Origin: Sphaerochaeta sp. | GTDB taxonomy: Bacteria; Spirochaetota; Spirochaetia; Sphaerochaetales; Sphaerochaetaceae | Direction of reading: 5' to 3' | DNA length: 64,000 nucleotides | Assembly (NCBI GenBank): GCA_022482495.1 | Contig: JAKVPA010000008.1 | Location: forward strand, 59,406-123,405 | In this document: positions 17,136 through 26,173 of the stretch, piece after piece | Layout of the letters: every line of letters starts with the position of its first letter | How positions within the stretch are numbered: position 1 is the first letter of the stretch | Translations under genes and position numbers: made by a program | Notes under the pieces: model-generated | Told to the model about the DNA's origin: nothing | The model's input: only the letters and a program-made list of their open reading frames with translations | Databases searched by the model: none

Positions 17136-18410
17136 TTATTTCTTCACCGGTCCCACTTCATCCGCGACCAATGCCTCGAACTGGTTCATCGCCGCAGCGA
17201 CATCGCTGCCAGGCAGGAAGAAGTTCTGGATGGTATCGTTCAGCGGGGAAGTGACTGCCGGAGGTAGATCCTGGTCCCACCAGAACTGCACCGTCTTGGA
17301 CTGGGAGAAGAGCTCACTGGCCATACCGGTCAGGTTGTTCTTCGCCGGGACGCCCGGAACAGAGCAGATCCGTCCAGGATCGGCACCGCACGCCTCAACG
17401 CTCATCGCATAGGTGAGGAACCGCACCACGGCGTCTTTCTTCGCCTCAGCCTTCTTGGTGACGATGAATCCGATGTCCGTCTGGCCCATCACATCGGTCA
17501 CCTTGCCCACTCCGCCTTCCAGCACCGGGAACGCGTAGAATCCCAGCTTCTGGTCGGTGAACGTAGGATCGGAGAACTGCGCGCACATCCAGGAACCGGT
17601 GACCATCATCGCGGCTTTGCCGCTGGCCATCTGCTGCTGTGCATCTCCATAGGCATCGCCCAGCGGCTTGGAGCCAAAGTATCCTTTGGTCACCCACTGC
17701 TGGTACTTCTGCGCCGCCTTGATGAACGTCGGATCGTTGAACCCGATCTTCCGGGCCTGGGCGGAACCAAACGCGTCCCCGCCGTACCGGTTGACCAGGT
17801 ACATGTACATGGCAAGCGGAGGCCATTTATCCTTGGCGCCGCAGGCAAACGGCTGCACGCCCTTGGCCAGCAACGTGTCACACACCTTCTCCATCTCGGC
17901 GATGGTCGTCGGCGGCGTCAGCCCGTACTTGGCGAAAATCTCTTCGTTGAGGAAGATGCCGGCCACGGCGAAGAACGGCGCGACGCCGTAAATCTTGCCC
18001 TTCCACGACATGGCATCCTGGGCGGCTTTGCTGCCGGGAATGCTCCCCAGTTCCTTGGTCATGTCCAACAGACGACCGGCATCGGCGTATCCGCCCATCA
18101 CCGAGCCGCCCCAGCTCTGGATGATCTCCGGAAGCTGGTCCACACCGCTTGCCATGGTGATCTTCGTCTTGTCGGCAAGACCGGGATCACCCAATGCGAT
18201 GTAATCCAGTTTGATGTCCGGATTCTGCTTCTGGAAATTCTCCAGAAGGTCATGCATGTAGATATGGTCGGATGACGTATCCGCGATATCCCGTCCCCAG
18301 ATGGTCAACGTGACCGGCCCGCTGGACGCAGTCGCTTCCTTCCCTCCCTGGGCGAACAGGAACGCCGGCAACAGTGCCAGCACCACCAACACCAACAGAT
18401 GTTTCTTCAT
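17136..18410 (-). CDS. sugar ABC transporter substrate-binding protein (family 1)
   Basis: A 424-residue exported binding protein. The signal peptide (MKKHLLVLVVLALLPAFLFA) has no lipobox Cys. It is followed by the family's first strand (TLTIWGRDIAD) and the usual GxxD and W-rich ligand sites (SWGGSVMGGYAD, FWWDQDLPP). Cleavage after FLFA leaves a soluble periplasmic protein. ATG 18410 follows AAGGAGGGG. It lies between GH52 and the permeases in one minus-strand operon, so its ligand is probably a xylo-oligosaccharide. Confidence 0.92.
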   Translation of the reverse strand: MKKHLLVLVVLALLPAFLFAQGGKEATASSGPVTLTIWGRDIADTSSDHIYMHDLLENFQKQNPDIKLDYIALGDPGLADKTKITMASGVDQLPEIIQSWGGSVMGGYADAGRLLDMTKELGSIPGSKAAQDAMSWKGKIYGVAPFFAVAGIFLNEEIFAKYGLTPPTTIAEMEKVCDTLLAKGVQPFACGAKDKWPPLAMYMYLVNRYGGDAFGSAQARKIGFNDPTFIKAAQKYQQWVTKGYFGSKPLGDAYGDAQQQMASGKAAMMVTGSWMCAQFSDPTFTDQKLGFYAFPVLEGGVGKVTDVMGQTDIGFIVTKKAEAKKDAVVRFLTYAMSVEACGADPGRICSVPGVPAKNNLTGMASELFSQSKTVQFWWDQDLPPAVTSPLNDTIQNFFLPGSDVAAAMNQFEALVADEVGPVKK

Positions 18411-18442
18411 GAAAACCCCTCCTTTTGGGTCGTACCCGTATC

Positions 18443-20559
18443 TCAATCCCCGTCCCACCGCTCCTGCGGCAGGCGTAAGGAATCATAGCTGTGATAAGGA
18501 AGCACGGTGAGGATGGATGTCACCAACCGTGGATACAGCCGGCTTCCCAGATCCTTCCCGTCGGACGCGTCCACCTGGTCCGTCATGGAGAAGCGGGATG
18601 TCCCTCCGAACAACCACGAGGCATGGACGTCATCCCGACGGACCAGCACGGGATCCACCCCGAGGATCCGCTCGGCGACGAACTGGTTGAGGAAAATCTT
18701 GCTCAACCAGGTGTTTCTGCTGGTGGAGGAAAGCTTCCATCCTCCCGACGTGGCGTCAATGCACCGCCCCGGTTTGAGCACCGTCAGCAGATGCCGCCGA
18801 AGCATCAGCAGAAGATCGCGGTTCGGGCCATGGGCGGAAAGCGCCTCTGGCGCTCCGCAGAAATAGGGATACACCAGCCCTTCGATGGCCGGAATGATCA
18901 TCGAACGGTTTCCTCGCTCGAACACGGCGGGGATGTACCCCTCGTCGGGAAGGAACCTGCTTTGCACCGTGGCGGAAATGCGATCGGCCATCTGGGATGC
19001 CTTGCGGGCGCTGGAAGGATCCCGCTTGTCCTTGGCGAAGAACGCAGAGAGGGAGACGAACGCCCCCCAGGCTTTCATCGCCAGGTACAGGTTGTTCCTG
19101 GCCTGTCCCAGACTGACATCCAGCGAATCATACGTGGTGATCTCCGCGCCCCGGCCGCACCGGTCGGAATCCACGTCCATCACCCCATCCTTGTTTGCGT
19201 CCCGGGCGATGATGGAGGACAACCCTTCCTGCATCACATCCAGGTTACGCTTCGCCCAATCATCCCCATCCTTCGCGTTGTGGCAGTACAGACAGGCAAG
19301 GAGCAGGAAGTTCAGCGTCTCCTCGTAACTCATGAAGCTGAAGCAATCGGAGAGGTCGGTCAACTCATACGAAGAGTTCCCATCCGGGGTGAACCCATCG
19401 GCCACGCCCTGGTCATGGCAGAACGCGACGCCATACGCGTCACGATACCGGGACCGGGCAAGGAAGAAATCCAGTTCGTTCTCCACCGTCCATGGGGAGT
19501 ACGCAAGTTCCCAGAATGCCTGGTCGACGGTCAGATCCAATGTGTTCATCATCTGGTACTCACCCTCGTTGACAACGAACACCGGTCGTCCCTGGGTGTC
19601 CAGAAGCAGTTCCGAGTTGGCAAGATAGGAATGCACCGCACCGCAGAACAGGAGCCGTTGTGCGGGCGAAACCGGCAGATTTTCGGCAAACCGATCCTGC
19701 TCATCCGCCTGTTTGATCTTTTCCTGCGCCTTCTCCAACGTGAATTCCAGGACATCCTCAAGATTGCGGAACAAGGAGGCATAGTACCGTTGCATCGGCT
19801 CGACCGCGGTGACTACTCCGCTTTCGAACACCCCGGCGGCGACGACGAACGTCCGTTTGACCCCCGCAGGGATGGTGAACCGAAGCCCACCTTCCGAAGA
19901 AAGCCGCCTGAGCACCGGTGTTCCCTCGAACATCGTGGCCAACGGATTCCAGTCCAGCACCTCATCAACGCCATCCTGGGCGAACGCGGCGAAGCCCATA
20001 CCGGGTTCCACGACGCCATTCCCAACAACCTTCCCCCCGTCGCGTCAGAGAATGGCCGCCGCACCCCCTGCATCAAAAAGAAGCCGGAAAGCGGTTCGGC
20101 GGAACCGGTATTGTCAAATGTAAGGGAGAGCACCACCGACGGACAGTACGCGTCCCGGAGCAGATCCGTGCTGGTATGGGAAGGATCCTGCTTGTCCCCG
20201 AAGAACGATGCGATCTGCAGGGTCATCAGACCGGCCTTCCACGTCTCACTGCCCAACGACGTGACCCGGGTGATCTCTTCCTGAGAAAATACGGTATACG
20301 GAGCGGGAGCCGGCGTGTCATCCTTTCCGGTGTACGCCGAACTGCCGAGACCGGCCTGTTCGGTGCCGAGAAACGGAAAGAGACAGGGTGGACAGGATGC
20401 GACACGATAACCGACGTACATACCGGTCTGTGGCGGTTTGACGTCCCCAAGGACGAATCCCGCGCCTTCATTCCGTTTTCCCAGCACCAGGGAAGCGTAC
20501 GCGCCCCACATGCCATGCTGGGTGTAGTAATCGTTCCAACCGTTCGGTGTTTCGTTCAT
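18443..20559 (-). pseudogene. GH52 beta-xylosidase interrupted by a single-base frameshift
   Basis: Two reading frames together give a GH52 protein. The upstream part runs from MNETPNGWNDYY (ATG 20559, GAGGG upstream) to about 20039. The downstream part continues from about 20030 to the stop at 18443. Hallmarks are EEI...ETWKAG, VVNEGEYQMMNTLDLTVDQ (nucleophile Glu in NEGEY) and AEITTYDSLDVSLGQARNN (acid/base Asp in TYDSLD). These are the residues established for the Geobacillus enzyme. The frame changes at a C6 run (20033-20038, G6 on the coding strand). One extra G restores a continuous 705-residue protein, the length of the Geobacillus enzyme. So either the gene is recently broken, phase-variable, or the base is an assembly error. 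Intracellular; it would cut xylose from xylo-oligosaccharides. Confidence 0.88.
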
Positions 20560-20643
20560 GCCAGTCCCTCGATTGACATGATAGCCCGGCTTTTCCCAGG
20601 GGAACATCGGAAGTATCGTCCATTTTTCTGTAGGCAAAAGTTC

Positions 20644-21279
20644 CTACTTCCTGCTGTTCCACGTAGCGGCGAACCGCCTGAGCTCCCCGGCGCTGGACAA
20701 CCCCAGCTTTCCCTTGATGCGTTCCTGGTGGGTGTGCACCGTCTTGACGGACAGGTGGAGGCGCTCGGCGATGTCACTGGCCCCATACCCCTTGCCCAGC
20801 AAGGTGAAGATCTCGAACTCCCGTTCCGTCAAGGCCGCCGCGGGATCGACGGAAAGACCGGAAGCGCAACGCTCGGCAAGCCGTTCCCGGAGGTTGTCAC
20901 TGACCCCCAGCCCTCCGGAGAGAATGGTGCGGATGGCGCCGATCAACACATTGGGCTCTTCGTGTTTCATCACGTACCCCCGAGCCCCCGCTTTGACGGC
21001 CCGTTCCCCATACAGGTTCTCGTCGTGCATCGAGACGACCAGCACCCCCATGCCGGGGCAGAGCGTCCTGCATTCCTTGACGAACGACAATCCATCTTCA
21101 TCCTGCAGGGAGATGTCCACAATGGCGATGTTCGGTTTTCCCTTGGACAGGAGCGCCCTTGCCTCGGCGACGGTGGAAGCCTCCCCGAAACAGTCCAGAC
21201 CCAGTTCCTGATGGATCAACGTCCGGATGCCCATCCGATATAGAGGGTGGTCATCCAACAACAAAAACGTCCCGCGCAT
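20644..21279 (-). CDS. NarL/FixJ-family response regulator
   Basis: A 211-residue two-domain regulator. The receiver has the acidic pair D9-D10, phospho-acceptor D55 in IAIVDISL and a conserved Lys in GYVMKHE. The C-terminal LuxR-type helix-turn-helix (TEREFEIFTLLGKGYGASDIAERLHLSVKTVHTHQERIKGKL) binds DNA. ATG 21279 follows AGGAGC at 5 nt, and the histidine-kinase gene ends 9 bp upstream, so they form one unit. Its position next to GH52 and the ABC importer suggests it activates the xylan-derived sugar operon. Confidence 0.93.
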   Translation of the reverse strand: MRGTFLLLDDHPLYRMGIRTLIHQELGLDCFGEASTVAEARALLSKGKPNIAIVDISLQDEDGLSFVKECRTLCPGMGVLVVSMHDENLYGERAVKAGARGYVMKHEEPNVLIGAIRTILSGGLGVSDNLRERLAERCASGLSVDPAAALTEREFEIFTLLGKGYGASDIAERLHLSVKTVHTHQERIKGKLGLSSAGELRRFAATWNSRK

Positions 21280-21288
21280 ACCACGCTC

Positions 21289-23364
21289 CTATTGGGCCAC
21301 CCTGCAGGTGACGGTGGTCCCTGCAGGAGATGACCGGATGCCAAGTTTCCCTTCGATGAGATTGGCGCGGTACGAAAGGATCCTCAGTCCCATGCCACGC
21401 CCCCGGCTCCGCTCCGCGTCAAACCCGCTTCCGTTGTCCGAAACCTCCACCGTGACCATCCCATGATCCAAAAACATCCCTACGTGGATCGCTCTGGCCT
21501 TGGAATGCCGCACGGCGTTGTTCAACGATTCCTGGATGATCCGGTACAGCTGGAACGCCTTCTCCCGGTTCTGCACGGAGAATCCTTCCTGGACGGTCAG
21601 CTGGATGGGAACGTTCCCCTCCTCCCGGGCGATCAACTGGCGCACCGCATCGACGATGCCGTTCTCCTCCAGATCGGCCGGATACAGGTTGCGGGAGATC
21701 TGCTTCGCCTTGTACGCCGTCGAAAGTGCTGCGTGGGAAAGTTCCCCCGCCATCTTTTTCGCGTCGCTGTGCTCCTCCGGCAGACTGTTCTCCAACGCTG
21801 CGGCCAGCATGCCGATGCCGGCGATATCCTGGCACAGGTCGTCGTGGATGTCCTGCCCGATGCGCGTCATGATGTCGTTGGAGTTGTCCAACAGTTCCCG
21901 TTCCAGCACTTTTCTCCGTGATATCTCTTCCTTCAGATGGCGGTTGGCCATGGACAGCTCCACCGTCCGGCGTTTGACCTGTTCCTCCAACGCCGTCTCC
22001 CGATGCTTTTCCAGCGTCATCACCGACGCCCCTTTCAAACTGGTGGACAAGATGTCCCGGAGGGTGGCGTACACATGGCGGTCGGCGGAATCGGCGGAGC
22101 AGAGCAGGTAGCCGATCTGCTCCTGTCCGAACTGAAGCGGTTCGCACACGTAGGCAAGGGTCTGTGGGGAAAGCCCGCTGGGAAGCAGCAGTGAGGTGGG
22201 GAACCGTACCCCGTACGGCGTGAGGATCCGAATGTCCCCGTCATGGGAGAGCATCAACAGGTCGGACCATTCCGGCGAGGAGGATTTGGTGTCAAACAAC
22301 ACGACGGCGCAACAGGAGATGGCAAGATCCCGGACGCCTTCGGCAAGCTCCCGAAGAATATCCTCCAGGGAGAACGAGCGGACCATCGCCGACTCGATGC
22401 GCCGAAGGAGCGCCGTCCGCTCCTCAGCGGCAACCCGCTTGGAAACCTCCTCCCGAAGCCGCTGCTCCAGCACTTGAAGGGAAAGGGCGTCCAATGCCCC
22501 GACGCACCCGCAGGATTCCCGCACCACGAACGCCGAGGAAAGGTCGGAGACTTCGTCTTCCGGCCTGCCGGAACGAAACCGCATGGCAAGGTAGCGCACC
22601 GCCTGCCGTCCCAACTCGGCCATCGGCTGGTGGATGGTGGTCAGCGGCGGCAGAGACTGCAGACTGTCCGGAATATCGTCAAAACCGGTGACGGAGACCG
22701 CCTCGGGAACGGGAATACCATGCTCGGAGAGTGCCCGGATGGCACCCATGGCCATCTGGTCGTTGGCCGCCACCACGGCGTCGAAGCCCCACCCGGAAGC
22801 GATCAACGCCATCACTTCATGGTATGCCCGCTCCTCCAGAAAATCCCCATAGCGGATCTCCGCCTTGGCTCCCGGAGCGAGCTCTTCGATCATTTCCTTG
22901 AATTCCGCTTCCCGTTGCTCGCTTTCCGGGTGGTTGCGGGGCCCGGCCAAGAACACGAAGCTATGCCGATCATGCACTTTGATCAAATGGGCGACTTCTG
23001 ACCGGATCCCCCCTTTGGTATTGGCCTTGAGAAACGCCACACCGGGGAATTCCACCCCCAGGGAGACCATCGGAATGCCGGAAAACCGCGCCAGATACCC
23101 TGCGATCCGCTGGGTGTCGTACGACGATCCCATCGTGTTGGTCATGATGATCAACCCATCCAGACGAGCCAATGCGGCAAGGGAGAACGCCGTCTCATCC
23201 AACGCCCCGGCCCGCCGCTGTGTCTCGGCGTTGCTGCCCTCAAAGAATACCAACTGGAACGATGAACGGGCCCCTTCCTCCACGGCGCCCTGGAAGACGG
23301 CATGCTGGTATGACTCTTCAAACTGCGTGGCGAGAAATCCAATCCGCAACCGTTCACTGCGCAT
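21289..23364 (-). CDS. cytoplasmic histidine kinase with LacI-type sugar-binding sensor domain
   Basis: A 691-residue fusion. Residues 1-290 form a LacI/GalR-type periplasmic-binding fold (LRIGFLATQFEESYQHAVFQGAVEEGA, AANDQMAMGAIRAL, VSVTGFDD) with neither a helix-turn-helix nor a signal peptide. Residues about 310-450 form a GAF-like region. A coiled coil (450-495) leads to a HisKA_3 dimerisation helix with the phospho-His H507 in GQDIHDDLCQD. The HATPase_c domain has an N-box (ESLNNAVRHS), DNGSGF and GRGMGLRIL. No membrane helices are seen, so it senses an imported sugar in the cytoplasm and phosphorylates the adjacent NarL-type regulator. ATG 23364 follows GGAGGGAC. This design replaces a repressor with a two-component relay. 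Confidence 0.92.
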   Translation of the reverse strand: MRSERLRIGFLATQFEESYQHAVFQGAVEEGARSSFQLVFFEGSNAETQRRAGALDETAFSLAALARLDGLIIMTNTMGSSYDTQRIAGYLARFSGIPMVSLGVEFPGVAFLKANTKGGIRSEVAHLIKVHDRHSFVFLAGPRNHPESEQREAEFKEMIEELAPGAKAEIRYGDFLEERAYHEVMALIASGWGFDAVVAANDQMAMGAIRALSEHGIPVPEAVSVTGFDDIPDSLQSLPPLTTIHQPMAELGRQAVRYLAMRFRSGRPEDEVSDLSSAFVVRESCGCVGALDALSLQVLEQRLREEVSKRVAAEERTALLRRIESAMVRSFSLEDILRELAEGVRDLAISCCAVVLFDTKSSSPEWSDLLMLSHDGDIRILTPYGVRFPTSLLLPSGLSPQTLAYVCEPLQFGQEQIGYLLCSADSADRHVYATLRDILSTSLKGASVMTLEKHRETALEEQVKRRTVELSMANRHLKEEISRRKVLERELLDNSNDIMTRIGQDIHDDLCQDIAGIGMLAAALENSLPEEHSDAKKMAGELSHAALSTAYKAKQISRNLYPADLEENGIVDAVRQLIAREEGNVPIQLTVQEGFSVQNREKAFQLYRIIQESLNNAVRHSKARAIHVGMFLDHGMVTVEVSDNGSGFDAERSRGRGMGLRILSYRANLIEGKLGIRSSPAGTTVTCRVAQ

Positions 23365-23384
23365 ACCGTCCCTCCTTCGGGCTC

Positions 23385-23412
23385 AGTATACACCCATTTC
23401 CCGCTGACGCAA
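23385..23412 (-). promoter_or_regulatory. promoter of the kinase-regulator-xylosidase operon
   Basis: On the minus strand: TTGCGT (23412-23407), 16 bp, TATACT (23390-23385). It is followed by a short leader carrying GAAGGAGGGAC before ATG 23364. Confidence 0.55.
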
Positions 23413-23473
23413 GGAAACAGTCAACGCTCCAAAATTGGGAATACGCAACACAGGAAGAATTCTGCAAGAACCC

Positions 23474-23502
23474 TTGAAAAACTGGGAGCAAACCGTTAGA
23501 GT
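23474..23502 (+). promoter_or_regulatory. promoter of tRNA-Arg
   Basis: TTGAAA (23474-23479), 17 bp, TAGAGT (23497-23502). It lies about 20 bp before the first base of the tRNA. Confidence 0.5.
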
Positions 23503-23522
23503 GTCTGTTGTCCCAAATTGAT

Positions 23523-23597
23523 GGCTCTATAGCTCAATTGGATTAGAGCGTCTCCCTCCGGAGGAGAAGGTCGTGCGTTCGAATCGCACTAGAGTCA
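23523..23597 (+). tRNA. tRNA-Arg, anticodon CCG
   Basis: All four arms fold. Acceptor GGCTCTA pairs with TAGAGTC (one G-T), the D stem is GCTC/GAGC, the anticodon stem TCTCC/GGAGA has loop CTCCGGA (anticodon CCG, reads CGG), and the T stem GTGCG/CGCAC has loop TTCGAAT. The discriminator base is A. The 3' CCA is not encoded and must be added enzymatically. A strong terminator follows immediately. Confidence 0.95.
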
Positions 23598-23600
23598 ACC

Positions 23601-23633
23601 ACAGGCCGCAGAAAACTGCGGCCTGTTTGTTTT
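23601..23633 (+). terminator. intrinsic terminator after tRNA-Arg
   Basis: A perfect 11-bp stem ACAGGCCGCAG (23601-23611) with CTGCGGCCTGT (23616-23626), loop AAAA, followed by TTGTTTT. On the other strand it sits just past the pectinesterase stop but lacks a U run. Confidence 0.9.
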
Positions 23634-24543
23634 ACGGCATCCCAAACGACGTGACCAACGTTGCGGCTTCCGCTTCCGTCAGCTCCCTCGCAGGAGGAAG
23701 ACGCCGCATCGGCTGTACACCGCTGCAATGATACTCTGCGAAGCCGAACCGCTTCTCCGCCTCCCGCCCCTGCCAGCCATGGAACCCATCCGGATGGATC
23801 TGGGCGCCATACGTGCAACGGATGCAGGTCACCTTTCCTTCGGGACGCCATGGGCGCATCAGATAGACCGAACCATCCGGCGCGCCGTCAGACAGAAAAC
23901 GGCAATCAGCAAAGACAAAGCCCCTGTCTCTCCGATTTCCCGAAGGGGCGGCGACATACCCCGGCCCCCGGGAGATGATGTCACAATGGGAGAACAATGC
24001 GTCCGCCCCGCCAAAAATGAAGTCAATGTCCCCGGTGATCACCGAATCGACGACCACCACCTCGCTTTTCAACCGGGGGGCGAACACCCGAGGGCCAAAG
24101 AACCCACGCGGTTCCCTCTCCTTCTGGGGAAGGGGAGCAAGGAACAACGTATCCTGCCACCCTTCCAGTGCCATCTTTTCCAATCTGGCATGCCGGACGT
24201 CCAGATACAATGCCACCGCCTGCCCCACCTCGCTTCCTTTCCCCGCCGTGTTGCGGATGGTCAGGTTCACCAAGCGCAGGCGCTCACCGGAAAAGAACGC
24301 TGTGGAGGAGCGGAACGTCCCCCGTTTGTATCCATCAGAGACCGTTTCCCACGCCCCATCGTCCCAGCTGACCACGGCGCCATCCTCCCCGACCAGCGTC
24401 AGGTCATGTTTGTCACAGAACAGCTTTTCGTGGTATTCACCCTTCTTCACCACCACCCTCGCCGGAATCCGGTACGGAATGGCGTCAAGCGCCTCCTGGA
24501 TGGAGGAGTAGTCCCCTCCTTTTCCCACGGTCAGTTCCACCAT
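23632..24543 (-). CDS. cytoplasmic pectinesterase (CE8)
   Basis: A 303-residue right-handed beta-helix enzyme removing methyl esters from galacturonate residues. Family motifs are present in order: GQAVAL, GWQDTLF (first catalytic Asp in QDT), GDIDFIFG (second catalytic Asp in DFIFG) and the Arg-Trp pair in MRPWRP. There is no signal peptide: the protein starts directly with the first helix strand (VELTVGKGGDYSSIQEALDAI). It would therefore act on imported oligogalacturonides inside the cell. ATG 24543 follows GGAGGGAG. No other pectin genes are adjacent, so the pathway partners must be elsewhere. Confidence 0.92.
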   Translation of the reverse strand: MVELTVGKGGDYSSIQEALDAIPYRIPARVVVKKGEYHEKLFCDKHDLTLVGEDGAVVSWDDGAWETVSDGYKRGTFRSSTAFFSGERLRLVNLTIRNTAGKGSEVGQAVALYLDVRHARLEKMALEGWQDTLFLAPLPQKEREPRGFFGPRVFAPRLKSEVVVVDSVITGDIDFIFGGADALFSHCDIISRGPGYVAAPSGNRRDRGFVFADCRFLSDGAPDGSVYLMRPWRPEGKVTCIRCTYGAQIHPDGFHGWQGREAEKRFGFAEYHCSGVQPMRRLPPARELTEAEAATLVTSFGMP

Positions 24544-24556
24544 GTCTCCCTCCGCC

Positions 24557-24585
24557 TTGAGCATACCCCGTTTCTCCGCTATGCT
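24557..24585 (+). promoter_or_regulatory. promoter of PAP2 gene, placed for a leaderless mRNA
   Basis: TTGAGC (24557-24562), 17 bp, TATGCT (24580-24585). The -10 box ends 6 nt before ATG 24592 and no Shine-Dalgarno is present. Confidence 0.5.
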
Positions 24586-24591
24586 TCCAGT

Positions 24592-25386
24592 ATGCGCGCA
24601 CATCATATTCCGTTGTTGTTGCTTTGCCTGGTGCTCGGCACCTCCTCCCTCACCGCCCAGCCGTTTCGGCTCTCTCCGCTGACAGACGGCATCTTTACCG
24701 GCTCCGCTCTTACGGCAAACGGCACGGCATGGCTGTTGGAAACCACCTACACAAAACCTGTAGCAGGTACACTCTCGCTGGATTCAGTCAATCCGTTTGA
24801 CCGGATGCTGGTCTATTCGTACAACGAAACGCTGGACCATGTGGGAACGGCGCTGGAAGTGGCAAGCCTGGGGACGGTCGCCGCGCTCTCGGCCACGGAC
24901 AGCGGACAGTGGGGCACCATCGCCGTGATGTACGCTGAGAGTGTGCTACTCTCCAACGGACTGAAGAACATCGCCAAGGCGACGATCACCCGGGCGCGGC
25001 CATACCGGTACTTTGATTCCGCACCAGAGGCGGATGACCAAGACAGCAGTTTCTTCTCCGGCCACACCACGCTGGCGTTCACCGGAGCGACCTTCACCAG
25101 CTACGTGTTCAGCGCCTATTTCCCCGATTCCCCATGGAAGATTCCCGTCATCGCGGCAAGCTACGCCCTTGCCACGGCGACGGCCGCCAGCAGGATCGCC
25201 AGCGGCTCACACTTCCTCTCTGATGTCCTGGTCGGAGCGGCCGTCGGCTCGCTCTCCGGATTCCTTGTGCCGTTCCTTCACCGGACGTTTCCCCAGCCGA
25301 AGGAATCGGAGAAACCGATTCCCAAACAGTTCTACCTTACCGCGTCCCTTGTGCCTGACGGATTCTGGGTACGATGCGATTTCTGA
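24592..25386 (+). CDS. PAP2-family membrane-associated phosphatase
   Basis: A 264-residue exported protein. A signal peptide (MRAHHIPLLLLCLVLGTSSLTAQ) precedes the three acid-phosphatase motifs: KATITRARP (KxxxxxxRP), FSGHT (PSGH-like with the catalytic His) and SRIASGSHFLSDV (SRxxxxxHxxxD). Such enzymes dephosphorylate lipid carriers such as undecaprenyl-pyrophosphate, phosphatidic acid or lipid A precursors on the periplasmic side. The start is ATG 24592, next to a -10 box. Its last 50 bp overlap the end of the facing znuB gene. The substrate is not determined. Confidence 0.88.
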   Translation: MRAHHIPLLLLCLVLGTSSLTAQPFRLSPLTDGIFTGSALTANGTAWLLETTYTKPVAGTLSLDSVNPFDRMLVYSYNETLDHVGTALEVASLGTVAALSATDSGQWGTIAVMYAESVLLSNGLKNIAKATITRARPYRYFDSAPEADDQDSSFFSGHTTLAFTGATFTSYVFSAYFPDSPWKIPVIAASYALATATAASRIASGSHFLSDVLVGAAVGSLSGFLVPFLHRTFPQPKESEKPIPKQFYLTASLVPDGFWVRCDF

Positions 25387-26173
25387 ACAGGGAAAGCACG
25401 AAGTAGCAGACTACAGCCACGATGACAATCGTCGCGCCGCTGGAAAGATCCAGCGTGTAACTCAACGCAAGCCCCGCGAAGCAGTAGGCAAGACAGAAGC
25501 CCATGGCGGCCAGCATGCGGCTGGCAAGTCTCCGGGTGAACAACGCGGCGGTTGCGGCGGGCGCGGAGAGCAGGGCGATGACCATGATGATGCCAACCAG
25601 CCTGATCAACACGACGACGGACAGGGCGATGAGAATCTGCAGCGCGTATTCCAGGAACCGGGTATTCAGCCCGGAGACGTAGGCGAACTCTTCATCGAAC
25701 AGATATGTTTTCCAATCCTGGAACAACAGGAAAACGGTCGCCAGCACAACGATGGAAAGTACCAGCATCAGATACAAGTCAGCGGTGACGACAGAGAGGA
25801 TGTTCCCGAACAGATACGAACTCAGGTCGGGGGGATAGCCAGGCATCAAGGAGACGAACAGCACGCCCAACGCCATGCCCAGCGACCAGAACAGCGCGAT
25901 GGCCACGTCGCTCTTCATCTTTCCGCTTCTGCGGACGTATCCGATGCCCACCGCCGCCGTTACGGAGAACAGCGCTGCGCCCAGCATCGGGGAGAAACCA
26001 CAGAGGTATCCCAGCCCCACGCCGCCGTAGGCCGTATGGGCGATACCACCGCTCATCATCACTAATTTCTTCTCCACGATGATCACGCCGATGACGCCAC
26101 AGACGACGGAAGCCATCAGGCTGGCAAGCACGGCGTGCCGGAGAAACTGATAGGAAACCAACGCCTCAAACAT
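25337..26173 (-). CDS. znuB: zinc-type ABC transporter permease (ZnuB family)
   Basis: A 278-residue membrane protein of the ABC-3 family with eight or more helices. Typical segments are GVIIVEKKLVMMSGGIAHTAYGGVGLGYL and RLVGIIMVIALLSAPAATA. It starts at ATG 26173 within the ATPase gene (8-nt overlap), with GGGAGGG upstream, and is the last gene of the fur/zur-znuA-znuC-znuB set. It imports a divalent metal, most likely zinc. Specificity is inferred from the linked regulator and operator rather than from the permease itself. Confidence 0.9.
   Translation of the reverse strand: MFEALVSYQFLRHAVLASLMASVVCGVIGVIIVEKKLVMMSGGIAHTAYGGVGLGYLCGFSPMLGAALFSVTAAVGIGYVRRSGKMKSDVAIALFWSLGMALGVLFVSLMPGYPPDLSSYLFGNILSVVTADLYLMLVLSIVVLATVFLLFQDWKTYLFDEEFAYVSGLNTRFLEYALQILIALSVVVLIRLVGIIMVIALLSAPAATAALFTRRLASRMLAAMGFCLAYCFAGLALSYTLDLSSGATIVIVAVVCYFVLSLFRNRIVPRIRQAQGTR

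Noticed and set aside
18491..20284. 597-codon plus-strand frame opposite GH52
   Set aside because: Shadow of the conserved GH52 sequence on the minus strand.
23523..23640. Possible integration (att) site at tRNA-Arg
   Set aside because: No repeat of the tRNA 3' end nearby, no integrase, and a normal terminator follows.
23728..24591. Long N-terminal extension of the PAP2 protein
   Set aside because: It lies opposite the pectinesterase gene; the signal peptide starts at ATG 24592, right behind a promoter.
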